DNA of 25,512 nt, taken from positions 1-25,512 of the forward strand of contig DPHB01000050.1 in the NCBI GenBank assembly GCA_003521845.1, written 5' to 3'. The notes below the pieces were generated by a model. It did no database searches. It saw nothing but the letters and a program-made list of their open reading frames with translations, and had not been told where the DNA came from. The translations under genes and the position numbers were made by a program. This document shows, piece after piece, positions 12,392 through 20,244 of the stretch. Position 1 is the first letter of the stretch. Every line of letters begins with the position of its first letter. Origin of the DNA: Oceanospirillaceae bacterium (GTDB lineage: Bacteria; Pseudomonadota; Gammaproteobacteria; Pseudomonadales; Balneatricaceae).

Positions 12392-14272
12392 TTAAGATTT
12401 GGGAGCGATCAGGTCAGCAATTTCGTCTAGACTAGCTGGATCGTCAATGGTGGAGGGAACAATATAATCCTCACCGTTGGCAATATTGCGAATTATCTTG
12501 CGCAAGATCTTACCGGAACGGGTCTTTGGTAGGCGCTGTACGATATGCGCATTTTTCATCACCGCGATAGGGCCAATTTTAGCTCGCAGCATAGCCGCTA
12601 ACTCTTTAACCAGTACCTCATCAGTCGACTCTGCGCCAGCCTTTAGCAATACCAGAGCCAGTGGCATTTGGCCTTTCAATTCGTCGTGAATACCAACAAC
12701 AGCACACTCGGCAACCAATGGATGATCACCAACCACCTCTTCCATTTCACCCGTAGATAAACGATGACCCGCTATATTAATTACATCATCAGTACGGCCC
12801 ATGATATAAACATAACCGTCTTCATCACGATAACCACCATCACCAGAAGTATAATAACCAGGAAAATCTGCTAGATAAGAGTCATGTAGGCGCTGTGGAT
12901 CACCCCATACACCTAACAAGAAACCCGGAGGCATAGGCAGTTTAAGTGCGATGTTGCCCTTTTCGTTGGCCTGCAATGGTTTACCGTCATCACTCAAAAT
13001 GTGCAGATCATAACCGGGGATTGGCACCGTAGAAGAGCCAGGTTTAGCAGGCAACGTGTCCAAGCCAACTGGGTTTGCACAAATAGACCAACCGGTTTCT
13101 GTCTGCCACCAGTGGTCGACCACAGGACGACCAATAATATCTTTAGCCCACTCGTACGTTGGCGGGTCTAAGCGCTCACCAGCCATAAACACCGTTACCA
13201 AGCTAGACAGGTCGTATTGTTTGAGCAGATCGCCGTTCGGGTCTTCTTTCTTGATGGCGCGAAATGCTGTTGGGGCCGAGAAGATAGCCTTCACTCTATA
13301 CTCTTCAATCATGCGCCAAAAGGCCCCGGCATCGGGCGTCATCACAGGCTTACCTTCGTACAAGATACTGGTACAACCGGCAATCAAAGGACCGTACACA
13401 ATGTAGGAGTGGCCAACGACCCAACCTACATCTGAAGCGGCCCAAAATACGTCACCAGCATCCATGCCATAAATTGCTTTCATGGTGTAGTTTAGCGCTA
13501 CCGCATGGCCACCATTGTCGCGCACAACACCCTTTGGTTTGCCAGTCGTACCCGATGTGTATAGTACATACAAAGGATCAGAAGCCTTAACCGCTACAGC
13601 TTCTGCTGGCACGGCTGCAGCAACGACATCATGCCAGTCGTAATCACGACCCGTTTGCATGTCGGCAGCCAATTGCGGACGCTGCAGTAGCACCACGGCA
13701 TCTACCTTGTGCGTTGCTAGGTCCAAGGCTGCATCAAGCAGTGGTTTATAAGCAATAACCTTGGCCACTTCAATACCGCAAGATGAGGTTACGACGACTT
13801 TAGGTTTGGCATCATCTATACGCACGGCAAGTTCGGCTGCCGCAAAGCCGCCAAATACCACTGAATGAATGGCGCCCAAGCGAGAGCAAGCCAGCATAGC
13901 TACAGCCGCTTCCATCACCATCGGCATATAAATAACCACACGATCACCTTTGCCGACACCTTTAGCGCGTAGAGCACCGGCAAACAAGGCCACTTTTTCT
14001 AACAACTGAGCATAGGTAAGGCTAGACTTGGTATTGCTTACAGGGGAATCATAATAAATGGCAACCTGGTCAGCACGACCATTAGCAACATGATGATCCA
14101 AAGCCATATAACAGGTATTCATTTCGCCATCACTAAACCAACGACCCGTAGGCTGTTCTGATGTGTCGACAATATTAGTTGGTTTTTTGAACCAAGGTAG
14201 GCGATCGGCCTGCTCTTTCCAGAATCCTTTTGGATCGGAAGTGGCGTAGTTATAAGCTTCTTGATAGGACAT
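12392..14272 (-). CDS. prpE: Propionyl-CoA synthetase type acyl-CoA ligase (PrpE)
   Basis: An AMP-forming acyl-CoA synthetase that activates short-chain acids (propionate, in some marine bacteria also acrylate) to the CoA ester. The 626-residue length fits PrpE. Motifs in order: the P-loop YTSGTTGKPKGVVRDNGGH (about 237-256), the acyl-pocket block VDHWWQTETGW (385-395), the hinge region GYTSGDGG-like (476-480), GRTDDVINIAGHRLSTGEMEE (492-512), and the catalytic lysine K588 in KTRSGKILR, also the usual Pat/CobB acetylation site. The tryptophan after TETG, where acetyl-CoA synthetases have glycine, and NIAGHRLSTGEM in place of NVSGHRLGTAE separate it from Acs. No prpBCD genes are near, so it is not in a 2-methylcitrate operon here. 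It diverges from hpt. Confidence 0.88.
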   Translation of the reverse strand: MSYQEAYNYATSDPKGFWKEQADRLPWFKKPTNIVDTSEQPTGRWFSDGEMNTCYMALDHHVANGRADQVAIYYDSPVSNTKSSLTYAQLLEKVALFAGALRAKGVGKGDRVVIYMPMVMEAAVAMLACSRLGAIHSVVFGGFAAAELAVRIDDAKPKVVVTSSCGIEVAKVIAYKPLLDAALDLATHKVDAVVLLQRPQLAADMQTGRDYDWHDVVAAAVPAEAVAVKASDPLYVLYTSGTTGKPKGVVRDNGGHAVALNYTMKAIYGMDAGDVFWAASDVGWVVGHSYIVYGPLIAGCTSILYEGKPVMTPDAGAFWRMIEEYRVKAIFSAPTAFRAIKKEDPNGDLLKQYDLSSLVTVFMAGERLDPPTYEWAKDIIGRPVVDHWWQTETGWSICANPVGLDTLPAKPGSSTVPIPGYDLHILSDDGKPLQANEKGNIALKLPMPPGFLLGVWGDPQRLHDSYLADFPGYYTSGDGGYRDEDGYVYIMGRTDDVINIAGHRLSTGEMEEVVGDHPLVAECAVVGIHDELKGQMPLALVLLKAGAESTDEVLVKELAAMLRAKIGPIAVMKNAHIVQRLPKTRSGKILRKIIRNIANGEDYIVPSTIDDPASLDEIADLIAPKS

Positions 14273-14420
14273 AGGGTATATACCTGCTGTTAGCCATAAT
14301 TATTAATGTGTCGACAATGTTACCCTAAGAAAAGCAAAAAATAACTAATACCAATGTTCTAGATAGATTGGTTTTATATTCTTGACCATCTAGTCAACTA
14401 GTACTGGTTTGCCTTTAAAG

Positions 14421-14440
14421 GGCCGCGTATAATAGCGGCC
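14421..14440 (+). promoter_or_regulatory. hpt promoter -10 inside an inverted repeat
   Basis: A perfect TATAAT (14428-14433) lies in the 8-base centre of the inverted repeat GGCCGC / GCGGCC (14421-14426 and 14435-14440), which extends to nine pairs with the flanking bases. The -35 is weak (TGGTTT at 14405). A dimeric repressor could sit over the -10, or the RNA of an upstream start could fold here. The hpt ATG follows 27 bases after the repeat. Confidence 0.5.
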
Positions 14441-14467
14441 TTTATAAATTCCGTTAGGGAGCCATTA

Positions 14468-15019
14468 ATGACCATTACCTATGCACAAGCAGTCACCGTT
14501 CACGAGCAAGCAGACCTGCTAATTTCTGGCGCGCAAATTGCCGCCAGCATCGAGACCTTAGCCAGTGAAATTACTGACGCCATGGCAGAAGATATGCCGC
14601 TCGTTTTGTGTGTTTTAAATGGTGGTATGATTCCTATGGCACAATTGCTATTAAAACTGCAGTTCCCTTTAGAAACTGACTATTTACATGCTACACGCTA
14701 TGGTAACAAAACAGTGGGTACTAACCTGTCTTGGTTAGCGCGTCCTAGTATCGACTTTAAGGGGCGTACTGTTCTAGTAGTGGATGATATCTTTGATGAA
14801 GGCCATACTTTGGCAGCTATCTGTGAATACCTTGAAGAAGCCGGCGCAGCAAAAGTATACGCAGCGGCATTGCTCAACAAGGTACACGACCGTAAGGTTG
14901 CATACCGTCCAGACTTTGTCGGTTTGGATGTAGAAGACCGCTTTGTCTATGGCTTTGGTATGGACTACCAAGGTTACTTCCGTAATGCCGAGGGCATCTA
15001 TGCCGTTAAGGGTATGTAA
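14468..15019 (+). CDS. hpt: Hypoxanthine(-guanine) phosphoribosyltransferase
   Basis: A purine-salvage enzyme that joins hypoxanthine or guanine to PRPP to give IMP or GMP in the cytoplasm. The 183-residue protein has the PRPP-binding loop VLVVDDIFDEGHTL (about 103-116), the upstream LVLCVLNGGMIPMAQLLLKL block that binds pyrophosphate, and the flexible-loop region HATRYGNKTVGTNLSWLARP. The purine-site block DFVGLDVEDRFVYGFGMDYQGYFRN near the C-terminus is clear. GGGAG lies six bases before the ATG. It is a single-gene unit, ended by the terminator at 15074-15100. It is of the hypoxanthine/guanine type rather than xanthine-preferring Gpt, judging by the C-terminal block. Confidence 0.94.
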   Translation: MTITYAQAVTVHEQADLLISGAQIAASIETLASEITDAMAEDMPLVLCVLNGGMIPMAQLLLKLQFPLETDYLHATRYGNKTVGTNLSWLARPSIDFKGRTVLVVDDIFDEGHTLAAICEYLEEAGAAKVYAAALLNKVHDRKVAYRPDFVGLDVEDRFVYGFGMDYQGYFRNAEGIYAVKGM

Positions 15020-15030
15020 TATAAGACATT

Positions 15031-15065
15031 TGGAGTCAGACTTGGATAGTTGAGATCAGACTCCA
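15031..15065. repeat. Degenerate REP-like inverted repeat after hpt
   Basis: TGGAGTC (15031-15037) and GACTCCA (15059-15065) form a 7-bp inverted pair, with TCAGACT repeated beside each arm. The TTGGAGTCAGAC pattern resembles the TTGGGGTCAG units at 20197-20240, so the two may be members of one decayed family. Confidence 0.4.
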
Positions 15066-15073
15066 TTAGCAAT

Positions 15074-15100
15074 AAAAAAGCAGCCCTAGGGCTGCTTTTT
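15074..15100. terminator. Bidirectional terminator between hpt and ppiD
   Basis: A near-perfect palindrome with an 8-bp arm (AGCAGCCC and GGGCTGCT, minimal TA loop) is flanked by six As on the left and five Ts on the right. It serves both hpt (plus) and ppiD (minus). Confidence 0.94.
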
Positions 15101-15130
15101 AGATTTTAAATCTAGCTTATTTAGCTGAAT

Positions 15131-17020
15131 CTAAAAGCGCTCTATTTCTGCCATAGTATTTAATGTGGCTTCAAAAGCAATCACATCAGCCTGGCCATTC
15201 ATGTTAGATAAGGCGCCGTTTAAGGACGCGCGCTGCTCTGGTGCCAAATCATCCGTGCTCGCATCAGTGACGTTATGCAAGCGAATGACCGTTACATCGC
15301 CAGTAAAATCAGTGCTAATACCAAATACGGACTTGCCTGCGGCGGGGCGTGCTAACTTGAAAGCCGCCTGGCTTAACAGCGGGCCAATTTCATTGCTAAG
15401 GCGCGGTGCCGAAGCATATGTATGCCATGACGAACCAGCATCGGTAGCGACGCTAGACAGGTCTGCACCGTCTTCAAGCTGCTGCTTGTAAGACTCGGCG
15501 GTAGCTTGTAAGTCGGCAAGCGCTTGTTGTTGAGCAAGCTGTACACGAATACCTTGGGCTACGTCTGCCAGTGCTTGTGCTGCCGCTGGCTTGTGAGAAC
15601 TCATATGTAGCACCATCATCTGGTCAGAGGCTAACTCAATGACTTCTGAATTATTGCCGTTCACTAGCACTTCGTCGCCAAAGGCGGCGCTGGCAACACG
15701 CGCTGCCAACTCACCAAACTCAGAAGCGCCAGAACGATCAAACCAATCCGAGGTTTGGATGGACAACTGCATTTCATCCGCTAGTTCCTGTAGATCAGGC
15801 GAGGAAAATGCAATATCAGCCATGGTTTCACTAGCCGTTACAAATAAAGCCTCTGCACCTTGTACTTGCAAACTGTCACGTAAGCTTGCTTGCTGGTCAG
15901 CATAACTTGGATAGCTGTTATCAACCATGCCTTCTAGTTTAATGATTTGCACGCCAAACTGAGTGACCACGGGTGCCGAATAAGCACCTACTTGTAGGGC
16001 AAACAGCGTCTCGTCAAATGCACCACCAAAATCACCGGCTAAGACAGCGCCTAAAGAACCGGCATCATTGGCAGTACCAGAATCCTGTGAAAATTCGGCG
16101 GCAACGGTAGCAAAATCAACACCAGATACTAGCTTCTCATAGGCTTGTTGCGCCAACTGCAAAGCTTCCGCTTCACCTTGGGCGTCATCAACATTGAACA
16201 AGATATGCGCGGCTTCACGCTCTTCTTGGCTTTGGTGTTGGGATTTTTCTTGTTCGTATATATCTTGTACCTGATCTTCAGTCACGCTTACTTGTGACTT
16301 AAAGTCTTGCTTATCAAGCACTAGGTATTGCACCTGCATTTGTTCAGGTGATTGATACTGATCGGCATTGTTTTGAAAATGCTCGTTAATGGCCTGATCA
16401 TCAATTACCGTAGCTTGGTACTGCTTAGCAAAGGGCAACACCAGTACTTCGAAAGAACGGGTTTGTCCGTCTAGCGCTGCAACTAGGTTGGCTTGCTCGG
16501 GTAAGGTGAAAGCCGATGCAGAAACACCTTGTTGCATTTGATTAACGAGGTTGTTTTTAACTAGCGTCTGCTTGTAGTTAGTGGCCGTTAGGCCAATATT
16601 AGCAATCAAGGACTCAAACAACTGTAAATCAAATTTGCCATCAATTTGGAAATCTTTTGAGGACACGATCATTTGGTTAACGGCGTCCGCAGAAATAGCC
16701 ATACCTGACTGTTGCGCGTACTGAAGCAGGACCTTTTCGTTAATCAGTTGTTCTAGGGTGTTAGCTTGAATAGCCTGTACATCTAGCGTCACAGGATCCA
16801 GTTCGGGATTGTTTATCAGTACCTGACGGCGCTGTAGTTCAGCAGATTGAAGCAGCTCTTGCATAGAAATCTCTTCACCGTTTACCGCGGCTGGGGCATC
16901 GCTGCCAGTTGAGAAATCAAACAGGGATTCAGCACCCCAGATTACAAAAGTGAAAGCAATCAAGCTAACGAGAATTTTGGATACAATGCCTTGGGCATTG
17001 TCACGAATACTTTGCAGCAT
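15131..17020 (-). CDS. ppiD: Periplasmic folding chaperone PpiD (SurA_N and parvulin domains)
   Basis: PpiD is anchored in the inner membrane near the SecYEG exit and helps newly exported proteins fold in the periplasm. From the ATG at 17020 it has 629 residues. The start MLQSIRDNAQGIVSKILVSLIAFTFVIWG is the family's cytoplasmic tip and single transmembrane anchor (about 15-34). An SurA-like N-terminal chaperone region follows. A parvulin domain spans about 260-365 (EEREAAHILF, DFATVAAEFSQDSGTANDAGSLGAV, TQFGVQIIKLEGM), and a second, degenerate half completes the protein. A longer in-frame start (17113) lies in the upstream terminator region and is rejected. It follows hupB, the common lon-hupB-ppiD order, but a terminator separates the two, so it probably has its own promoter. 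Confidence 0.95.
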   Translation of the reverse strand: MLQSIRDNAQGIVSKILVSLIAFTFVIWGAESLFDFSTGSDAPAAVNGEEISMQELLQSAELQRRQVLINNPELDPVTLDVQAIQANTLEQLINEKVLLQYAQQSGMAISADAVNQMIVSSKDFQIDGKFDLQLFESLIANIGLTATNYKQTLVKNNLVNQMQQGVSASAFTLPEQANLVAALDGQTRSFEVLVLPFAKQYQATVIDDQAINEHFQNNADQYQSPEQMQVQYLVLDKQDFKSQVSVTEDQVQDIYEQEKSQHQSQEEREAAHILFNVDDAQGEAEALQLAQQAYEKLVSGVDFATVAAEFSQDSGTANDAGSLGAVLAGDFGGAFDETLFALQVGAYSAPVVTQFGVQIIKLEGMVDNSYPSYADQQASLRDSLQVQGAEALFVTASETMADIAFSSPDLQELADEMQLSIQTSDWFDRSGASEFGELAARVASAAFGDEVLVNGNNSEVIELASDQMMVLHMSSHKPAAAQALADVAQGIRVQLAQQQALADLQATAESYKQQLEDGADLSSVATDAGSSWHTYASAPRLSNEIGPLLSQAAFKLARPAAGKSVFGISTDFTGDVTVIRLHNVTDASTDDLAPEQRASLNGALSNMNGQADVIAFEATLNTMAEIERF

Positions 17021-17036
17021 GAAATTGTTATCCAGA

Positions 17037-17054
17037 ATACCCTTGCAAGGGTAT
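17037..17054. promoter_or_regulatory. Perfect 18-bp palindrome upstream of ppiD
   Basis: ATACCCTTGCAAGGGTAT is its own reverse complement and lies 16 bases before the ppiD start, where it could bind a dimeric regulator or occlude the ribosome-binding region in the mRNA. The half-site CCCTTG / CAAGGG recurs with a 5-base gap at the hupB promoter (17584-17604). A further hairpin (ACCGACT / AGTCGGT, 17063-17085) lies just upstream on the transcript. Confidence 0.5.
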
Positions 17055-17102
17055 GTAGTATGACCGACTCTTGCTGTTAGTCGGTTATTAAATAATTTAA
17101 AC

Positions 17103-17130
17103 AAAAAACGCATTCCTTGGAATGCGTTTT
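17103..17130 (-). terminator. Terminator after hupB
   Basis: A 9-bp stem (ACGCATTCC and GGAATGCGT, minimal loop) is flanked by six As at 17103-17108, read as Us on the minus strand, and by Ts on the other side. It ends the hupB transcript 65 bases after its stop and separates it from ppiD. Confidence 0.9.
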
Positions 17131-17194
17131 ATAGTTGGCCCCAGGATCTGGGTGTAGCAAGCTCTAGGGCACGAGTAAGCGTGTATAAAAACGC

Positions 17195-17467
17195 TTAGTT
17201 GACAGCGTCTTTTAGAGCCTTACCAGCTTTGAAGCTAGGAATGTTCGCGGCAGCAATTTCGATGCTAGCGCCAGTCTGTGGGTTACGGCCAGTTCGTGCT
17301 GCACGAGCTTTAACAGAAAAAGTACCAAAGCCAACCAAAGAAACGGATTCACCGTCCTTTAGTGCGCCAGTGACAGCGCCGATTACAGCGTCTAGAGCGC
17401 GACCAGCTGCCGCTTTAGATAGATCAGCATCGTTAGTGATAGCTTCGATCAGTTCAGATTTATTCAC
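17195..17467 (-). CDS. hupB: DNA-binding protein HU, beta type
   Basis: HU is an abundant nucleoid-associated protein that bends DNA and shapes the chromosome. The 90-residue product matches HU-beta along its whole length: NKSELIEAITNDADLSKAAAGRALDAVIGAVTGAL, the SVSLVGFGTFSVKARAARTGRNPQTG arm region with the intercalating proline, and the C-terminal IPSFKAGKALKDAVN. The start is a GTG at 17467, aligned with the family's MNKSQLI start and preceded by AGGGGA six bases upstream; the longer ATG start (17512) would add 15 unconserved residues. It stands in the usual lon-hupB-ppiD order but has its own strong promoter and terminator, as expected for a highly expressed gene. Confidence 0.97.
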   Translation of the reverse strand: MNKSELIEAITNDADLSKAAAGRALDAVIGAVTGALKDGESVSLVGFGTFSVKARAARTGRNPQTGASIEIAAANIPSFKAGKALKDAVN

Positions 17468-17565
17468 ATTAATCCCCTTTAATGGTGTGTAGTGCCTTGC
17501 ATAAATAAACATAGGCAGTATGAGTGTATTATTGTTTTTGGTTGTTATTGTTACAACGGGAACAA

Positions 17566-17595
17566 TTTATACCAACTTGCCTGAACCCTTGTCAA
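17566..17595 (-). promoter_or_regulatory. hupB promoter overlapping an inverted repeat
   Basis: On the minus strand a consensus TTGACA (17595-17590) is followed after 18 bases by TATAAA (17571-17566). The -35 falls inside the inverted repeat AACCCTTG / CAAGGGTT (17584-17591 and 17597-17604, 5-base gap). The repeat is not followed by a T run on the minus strand, so it is more like an operator than the lon terminator. Confidence 0.75.
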
Positions 17596-17617
17596 GCAAG
17601 GGTTTCAAATATTTTGT

Positions 17618-20017
17618 CTAATGAGTGTTCATAGACTCGCTTTCGCCCGCCTCGGTGCCCGATGTGTTTCCACCAGTAGTTTCCATTACCAAAGGCTGAG
17701 GTGCGAATTGTAACGCTAAATCTATGACGTCGTCGATCCATTTTACCGGTTTTATTGATAAATCGGCCTTAATATTGTCTGGAATCTCCTTCAAATCGCG
17801 TTTATTCTCTTCTGGAATGATCACCGTCTTAATTCCGCCACGATGAGCCGCCAATAGTTTTTCCTTTAAACCACCAATGGGTAGTACCTGGCCGCGTAAG
17901 GTTATTTCGCCGGTCATGGCAACATCAGCCCGCACAGGAATGCCTGTTAACACGGAAACTAGCGCTGTACACATGCCAATACCTGCTGACGGGCCGTCTT
18001 TCGGTGTGGCACCTTCAGGTACGTGAATATGAATATCGTTCTTCTCGTGGAAATCTGGCTTCACACCAATAGCCTGCCCCCTACCCCTAACAACCGTTAA
18101 GGCAGCTTGAATAGATTCCTGCATGACATCGCCTAAAGAGCCGGTTTTTATCAAACGACCCTTACCCTGTACGGCCGCGGCTTCAATGGTGAGAATGTCA
18201 CCACCTACTGATGTCCAAGCCAAGCCATTTACATGGCCAATACGGTCTTCGGTTTCGGCTTCGCCATAGCTAAACTTGCGTACGCCTGAGTAATCTTCTA
18301 ATTCATCAGCACCTACGGTCTGGCTTGAGGCCTGTTTGGATTTGTCCAACAACAGCTCTTTCACGACCTTGCGGCACAACTTGGCAATTTCACGCTCAAG
18401 GTTACGCACACCGGCTTCGCGAGTGTAATAGCGTACGAGATCGCGAATAGCGCTTTCGTCGATCGTTAATTCTGTTGGCGTTAAACCATTCAGGGCCAAT
18501 TGCTTGGGTACCAAGTAACGACTAGCAATACTAGCCTTCTCGTCTTCCGTGTAGCCTGGGATACGAATCACTTCCATACGGTCCAGTAATGGTCCAGGAA
18601 TGTTCATAGAATTAGACGTACAAACGAACATCACATCAGACAGATCAAAATCCACTTCTAGGTAGTGGTCATTAAAGCTGTTGTTTTGCTCTGGATCCAA
18701 TACTTCCAGCAGCGCCGAGGCAGGATCACCACGGTGATCCATACCCATCTTATCAATTTCGTCGAGCAAGAATAATGGGTTTTTTACCCCCACTTTCGAC
18801 ATTTTTTGCACCAACTTGCCCGGCATAGAGCCGATGTAGGTACGCCGATGACCACGCACCTCGGCTTCATCGCGTACACCACCTAAGGCCATGCGCACAT
18901 ATTTACGACCTGTAGCGCGAGCAATAGACTTGCCCAAGGATGTTTTACCAACACCAGGAGGGCCTACTAAACATAAGATAGAGCCACGTACTTTTTTGAC
19001 ACGTTGCTGCACCGCCAAATATTCAAGAATACGTTCCTTGACTTCCGTAAGGCCATAATGATCAGCCTCTAGTACCTTGCTGGCGGCATCTAGGTCATGC
19101 TTTAAACGGCTCTTTTTCTTCCACGGCACTGTTACCATCCAATCGATGTAACCACGCACCACGTTAGCTTCGGCCGACATAGGTGACATCATCTTAAGCT
19201 TACTCAGCTCGGTCATGGTCTTGTCTTTAGCTTCGGCTGGCATGCCGGCGTCAGTGATCTTTTGCAGCAGCTCTTCAAAATCGTTAGTGCCGCCATTGTC
19301 GTCTATATCGCCGAGTTCCTTTTGAATGGCCTTCATTTGCTCATTCAAATAGTACTCGCGCTGGCTTTTTTCCATTTGCTTTTTAACACGACCACGAATG
19401 CGTTTTTCAACCTTTACTAGGTCTATTTCACCTTCCATTTGGCTCATTAAATGTTCTAAACGATCTTTAGTGGAAGCCATTTCCAAAAGCTTCTGCTTTT
19501 CTTCCAATTTGAGGCTCATTTGTGCGGCAATGGTATCTGCCAAGCGGGTAGGATCATCAATGTTATTTACTGATGACATAACCTCTGATGGCACTTTTTT
19601 GCTCAATTTAACAAACTGTTCAAATTGAGCTACCAGTGTGTGGGACAAGGCTTTCTTTTCGGTTTCACTGAGGTCGCTTTCTTCGAACGGAGTGACTTCA
19701 GCAGTATAAAAACCTTGATCAGTATGTATGGCATCAATGGTAACGCGCTCTTCACCTTCCACTAAAACTTTAACCGTACCATCTGGTAGCTTTAGCAATT
19801 GTAGAATGCGTGCCGACGTGCCTATCTGGTACAAGTCTTTAATGACAGGGTCATCAACATCAGCGTTGCGTTGGGCAACGACAACAACGACTTCATCGTT
19901 TGCCATGGCATGCTCTAAGGCTTCGATGGACTTTTCACGACCAACAAATAATGGAATCACCATGTGTGGGTAAACCACAACATCGCGTAGCGGAATCAAA
20001 GGAAACTGGTCACTCAT
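17618..20017 (-). CDS. lon: ATP-dependent protease Lon
   Basis: Lon is a hexameric cytoplasmic AAA+ serine protease that degrades misfolded and regulatory proteins. The 799-residue protein starts with the LAN substrate-binding domain (FPLIPLRDVVVYPHMVIPLFVGR) and a helical region (about 120-300). The ATPase module has Walker A GPPGVGKT at 352-359 and Walker B LFLLDE at 415-420. The protease domain has catalytic S677 in PKDGPSAG and K720 in GGLKEK. The C-terminal tail after residue 780 is rich in T, G, S and E and is probably disordered. Upstream, a sigma-32-like promoter suggests heat induction. It follows clpX after a 227-base gap holding a REP-like element and precedes hupB. HspQ, a known Lon modulator in enterobacteria, is in the same window. 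Confidence 0.98.
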   Translation of the reverse strand: MSDQFPLIPLRDVVVYPHMVIPLFVGREKSIEALEHAMANDEVVVVVAQRNADVDDPVIKDLYQIGTSARILQLLKLPDGTVKVLVEGEERVTIDAIHTDQGFYTAEVTPFEESDLSETEKKALSHTLVAQFEQFVKLSKKVPSEVMSSVNNIDDPTRLADTIAAQMSLKLEEKQKLLEMASTKDRLEHLMSQMEGEIDLVKVEKRIRGRVKKQMEKSQREYYLNEQMKAIQKELGDIDDNGGTNDFEELLQKITDAGMPAEAKDKTMTELSKLKMMSPMSAEANVVRGYIDWMVTVPWKKKSRLKHDLDAASKVLEADHYGLTEVKERILEYLAVQQRVKKVRGSILCLVGPPGVGKTSLGKSIARATGRKYVRMALGGVRDEAEVRGHRRTYIGSMPGKLVQKMSKVGVKNPLFLLDEIDKMGMDHRGDPASALLEVLDPEQNNSFNDHYLEVDFDLSDVMFVCTSNSMNIPGPLLDRMEVIRIPGYTEDEKASIASRYLVPKQLALNGLTPTELTIDESAIRDLVRYYTREAGVRNLEREIAKLCRKVVKELLLDKSKQASSQTVGADELEDYSGVRKFSYGEAETEDRIGHVNGLAWTSVGGDILTIEAAAVQGKGRLIKTGSLGDVMQESIQAALTVVRGRGQAIGVKPDFHEKNDIHIHVPEGATPKDGPSAGIGMCTALVSVLTGIPVRADVAMTGEITLRGQVLPIGGLKEKLLAAHRGGIKTVIIPEENKRDLKEIPDNIKADLSIKPVKWIDDVIDLALQFAPQPLVMETTGGNTSGTEAGESESMNTH
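18079..18086 (-). other. KOPS-type octamer pointing toward dif
   Basis: GGGTAGGG on the minus strand (CCCTACCC on the plus) fits GGGNAGGG. Lying right of dif on the minus strand, it points toward dif, opposite in polarity to the copy at 2522. It falls inside lon and could be a chance match on its own. Confidence 0.45.
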
Positions 20018-20078
20018 ACTCTACTCTCTCACTTTTTAGGCATGGGCGGTGTATTGCCCATTAATATCTATAAGACAT

Positions 20079-20106
20079 TAATGCGGACAACAGATAGAAA
20101 TGCAAG
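20079..20106 (-). promoter_or_regulatory. Sigma-32-like promoter of lon
   Basis: On the minus strand CTTGCAT (20106-20100) is followed after 13 bases by CCGCATTA (20086-20079). This is close to the heat-shock consensus CTTGAAA, 13-17 bases, CCCCATNT. It lies about 60 bases before the lon ATG. lon is a classic sigma-32 gene, so the match is plausible though made by eye. Confidence 0.6.
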
Positions 20107-20178
20107 TAGTAGATCTTAAATGAACAATAAAAAGCACTAGATAGTCGCAATCGATGCGCTTTACCTAAATCAATGAGA

Positions 20179-20240
20179 AGAGTAATTGGAGAGAAATTGG
20201 GGTCAGAGTAATTGGGGCCAGACCTTTGGCCTGACCCCAA
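20179..20240. repeat. REP-like repeat cluster between clpX and lon
   Basis: Three direct units (AGAGTAATTGG at 20179 and again at 20205, with AAATTGGGGTCAG between) are followed by an inverted arm CTGACCCCAA (20231-20240). TTGGGGCCAG pairs with it as a hairpin of about 13 pairs with two mismatches and a TTT loop. The TTGGGGTCAGAGTAATTGGGG pattern is a kind often found as scattered REP-type sequence in marine gammaproteobacteria. It starts four bases after the clpX stop, so it will be in the clpX 3' end and may act as a transcript-stabilising or attenuating hairpin. Confidence 0.65.
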
Positions 20241-20244
20241 ACGC

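Noticed and set aside
17055..17194. tRNA gene between hupB and ppiD, where Pseudomonas has tRNAs
   Set aside because: No cloverleaf with a T-arm consensus could be drawn; only terminator and hairpins are present.
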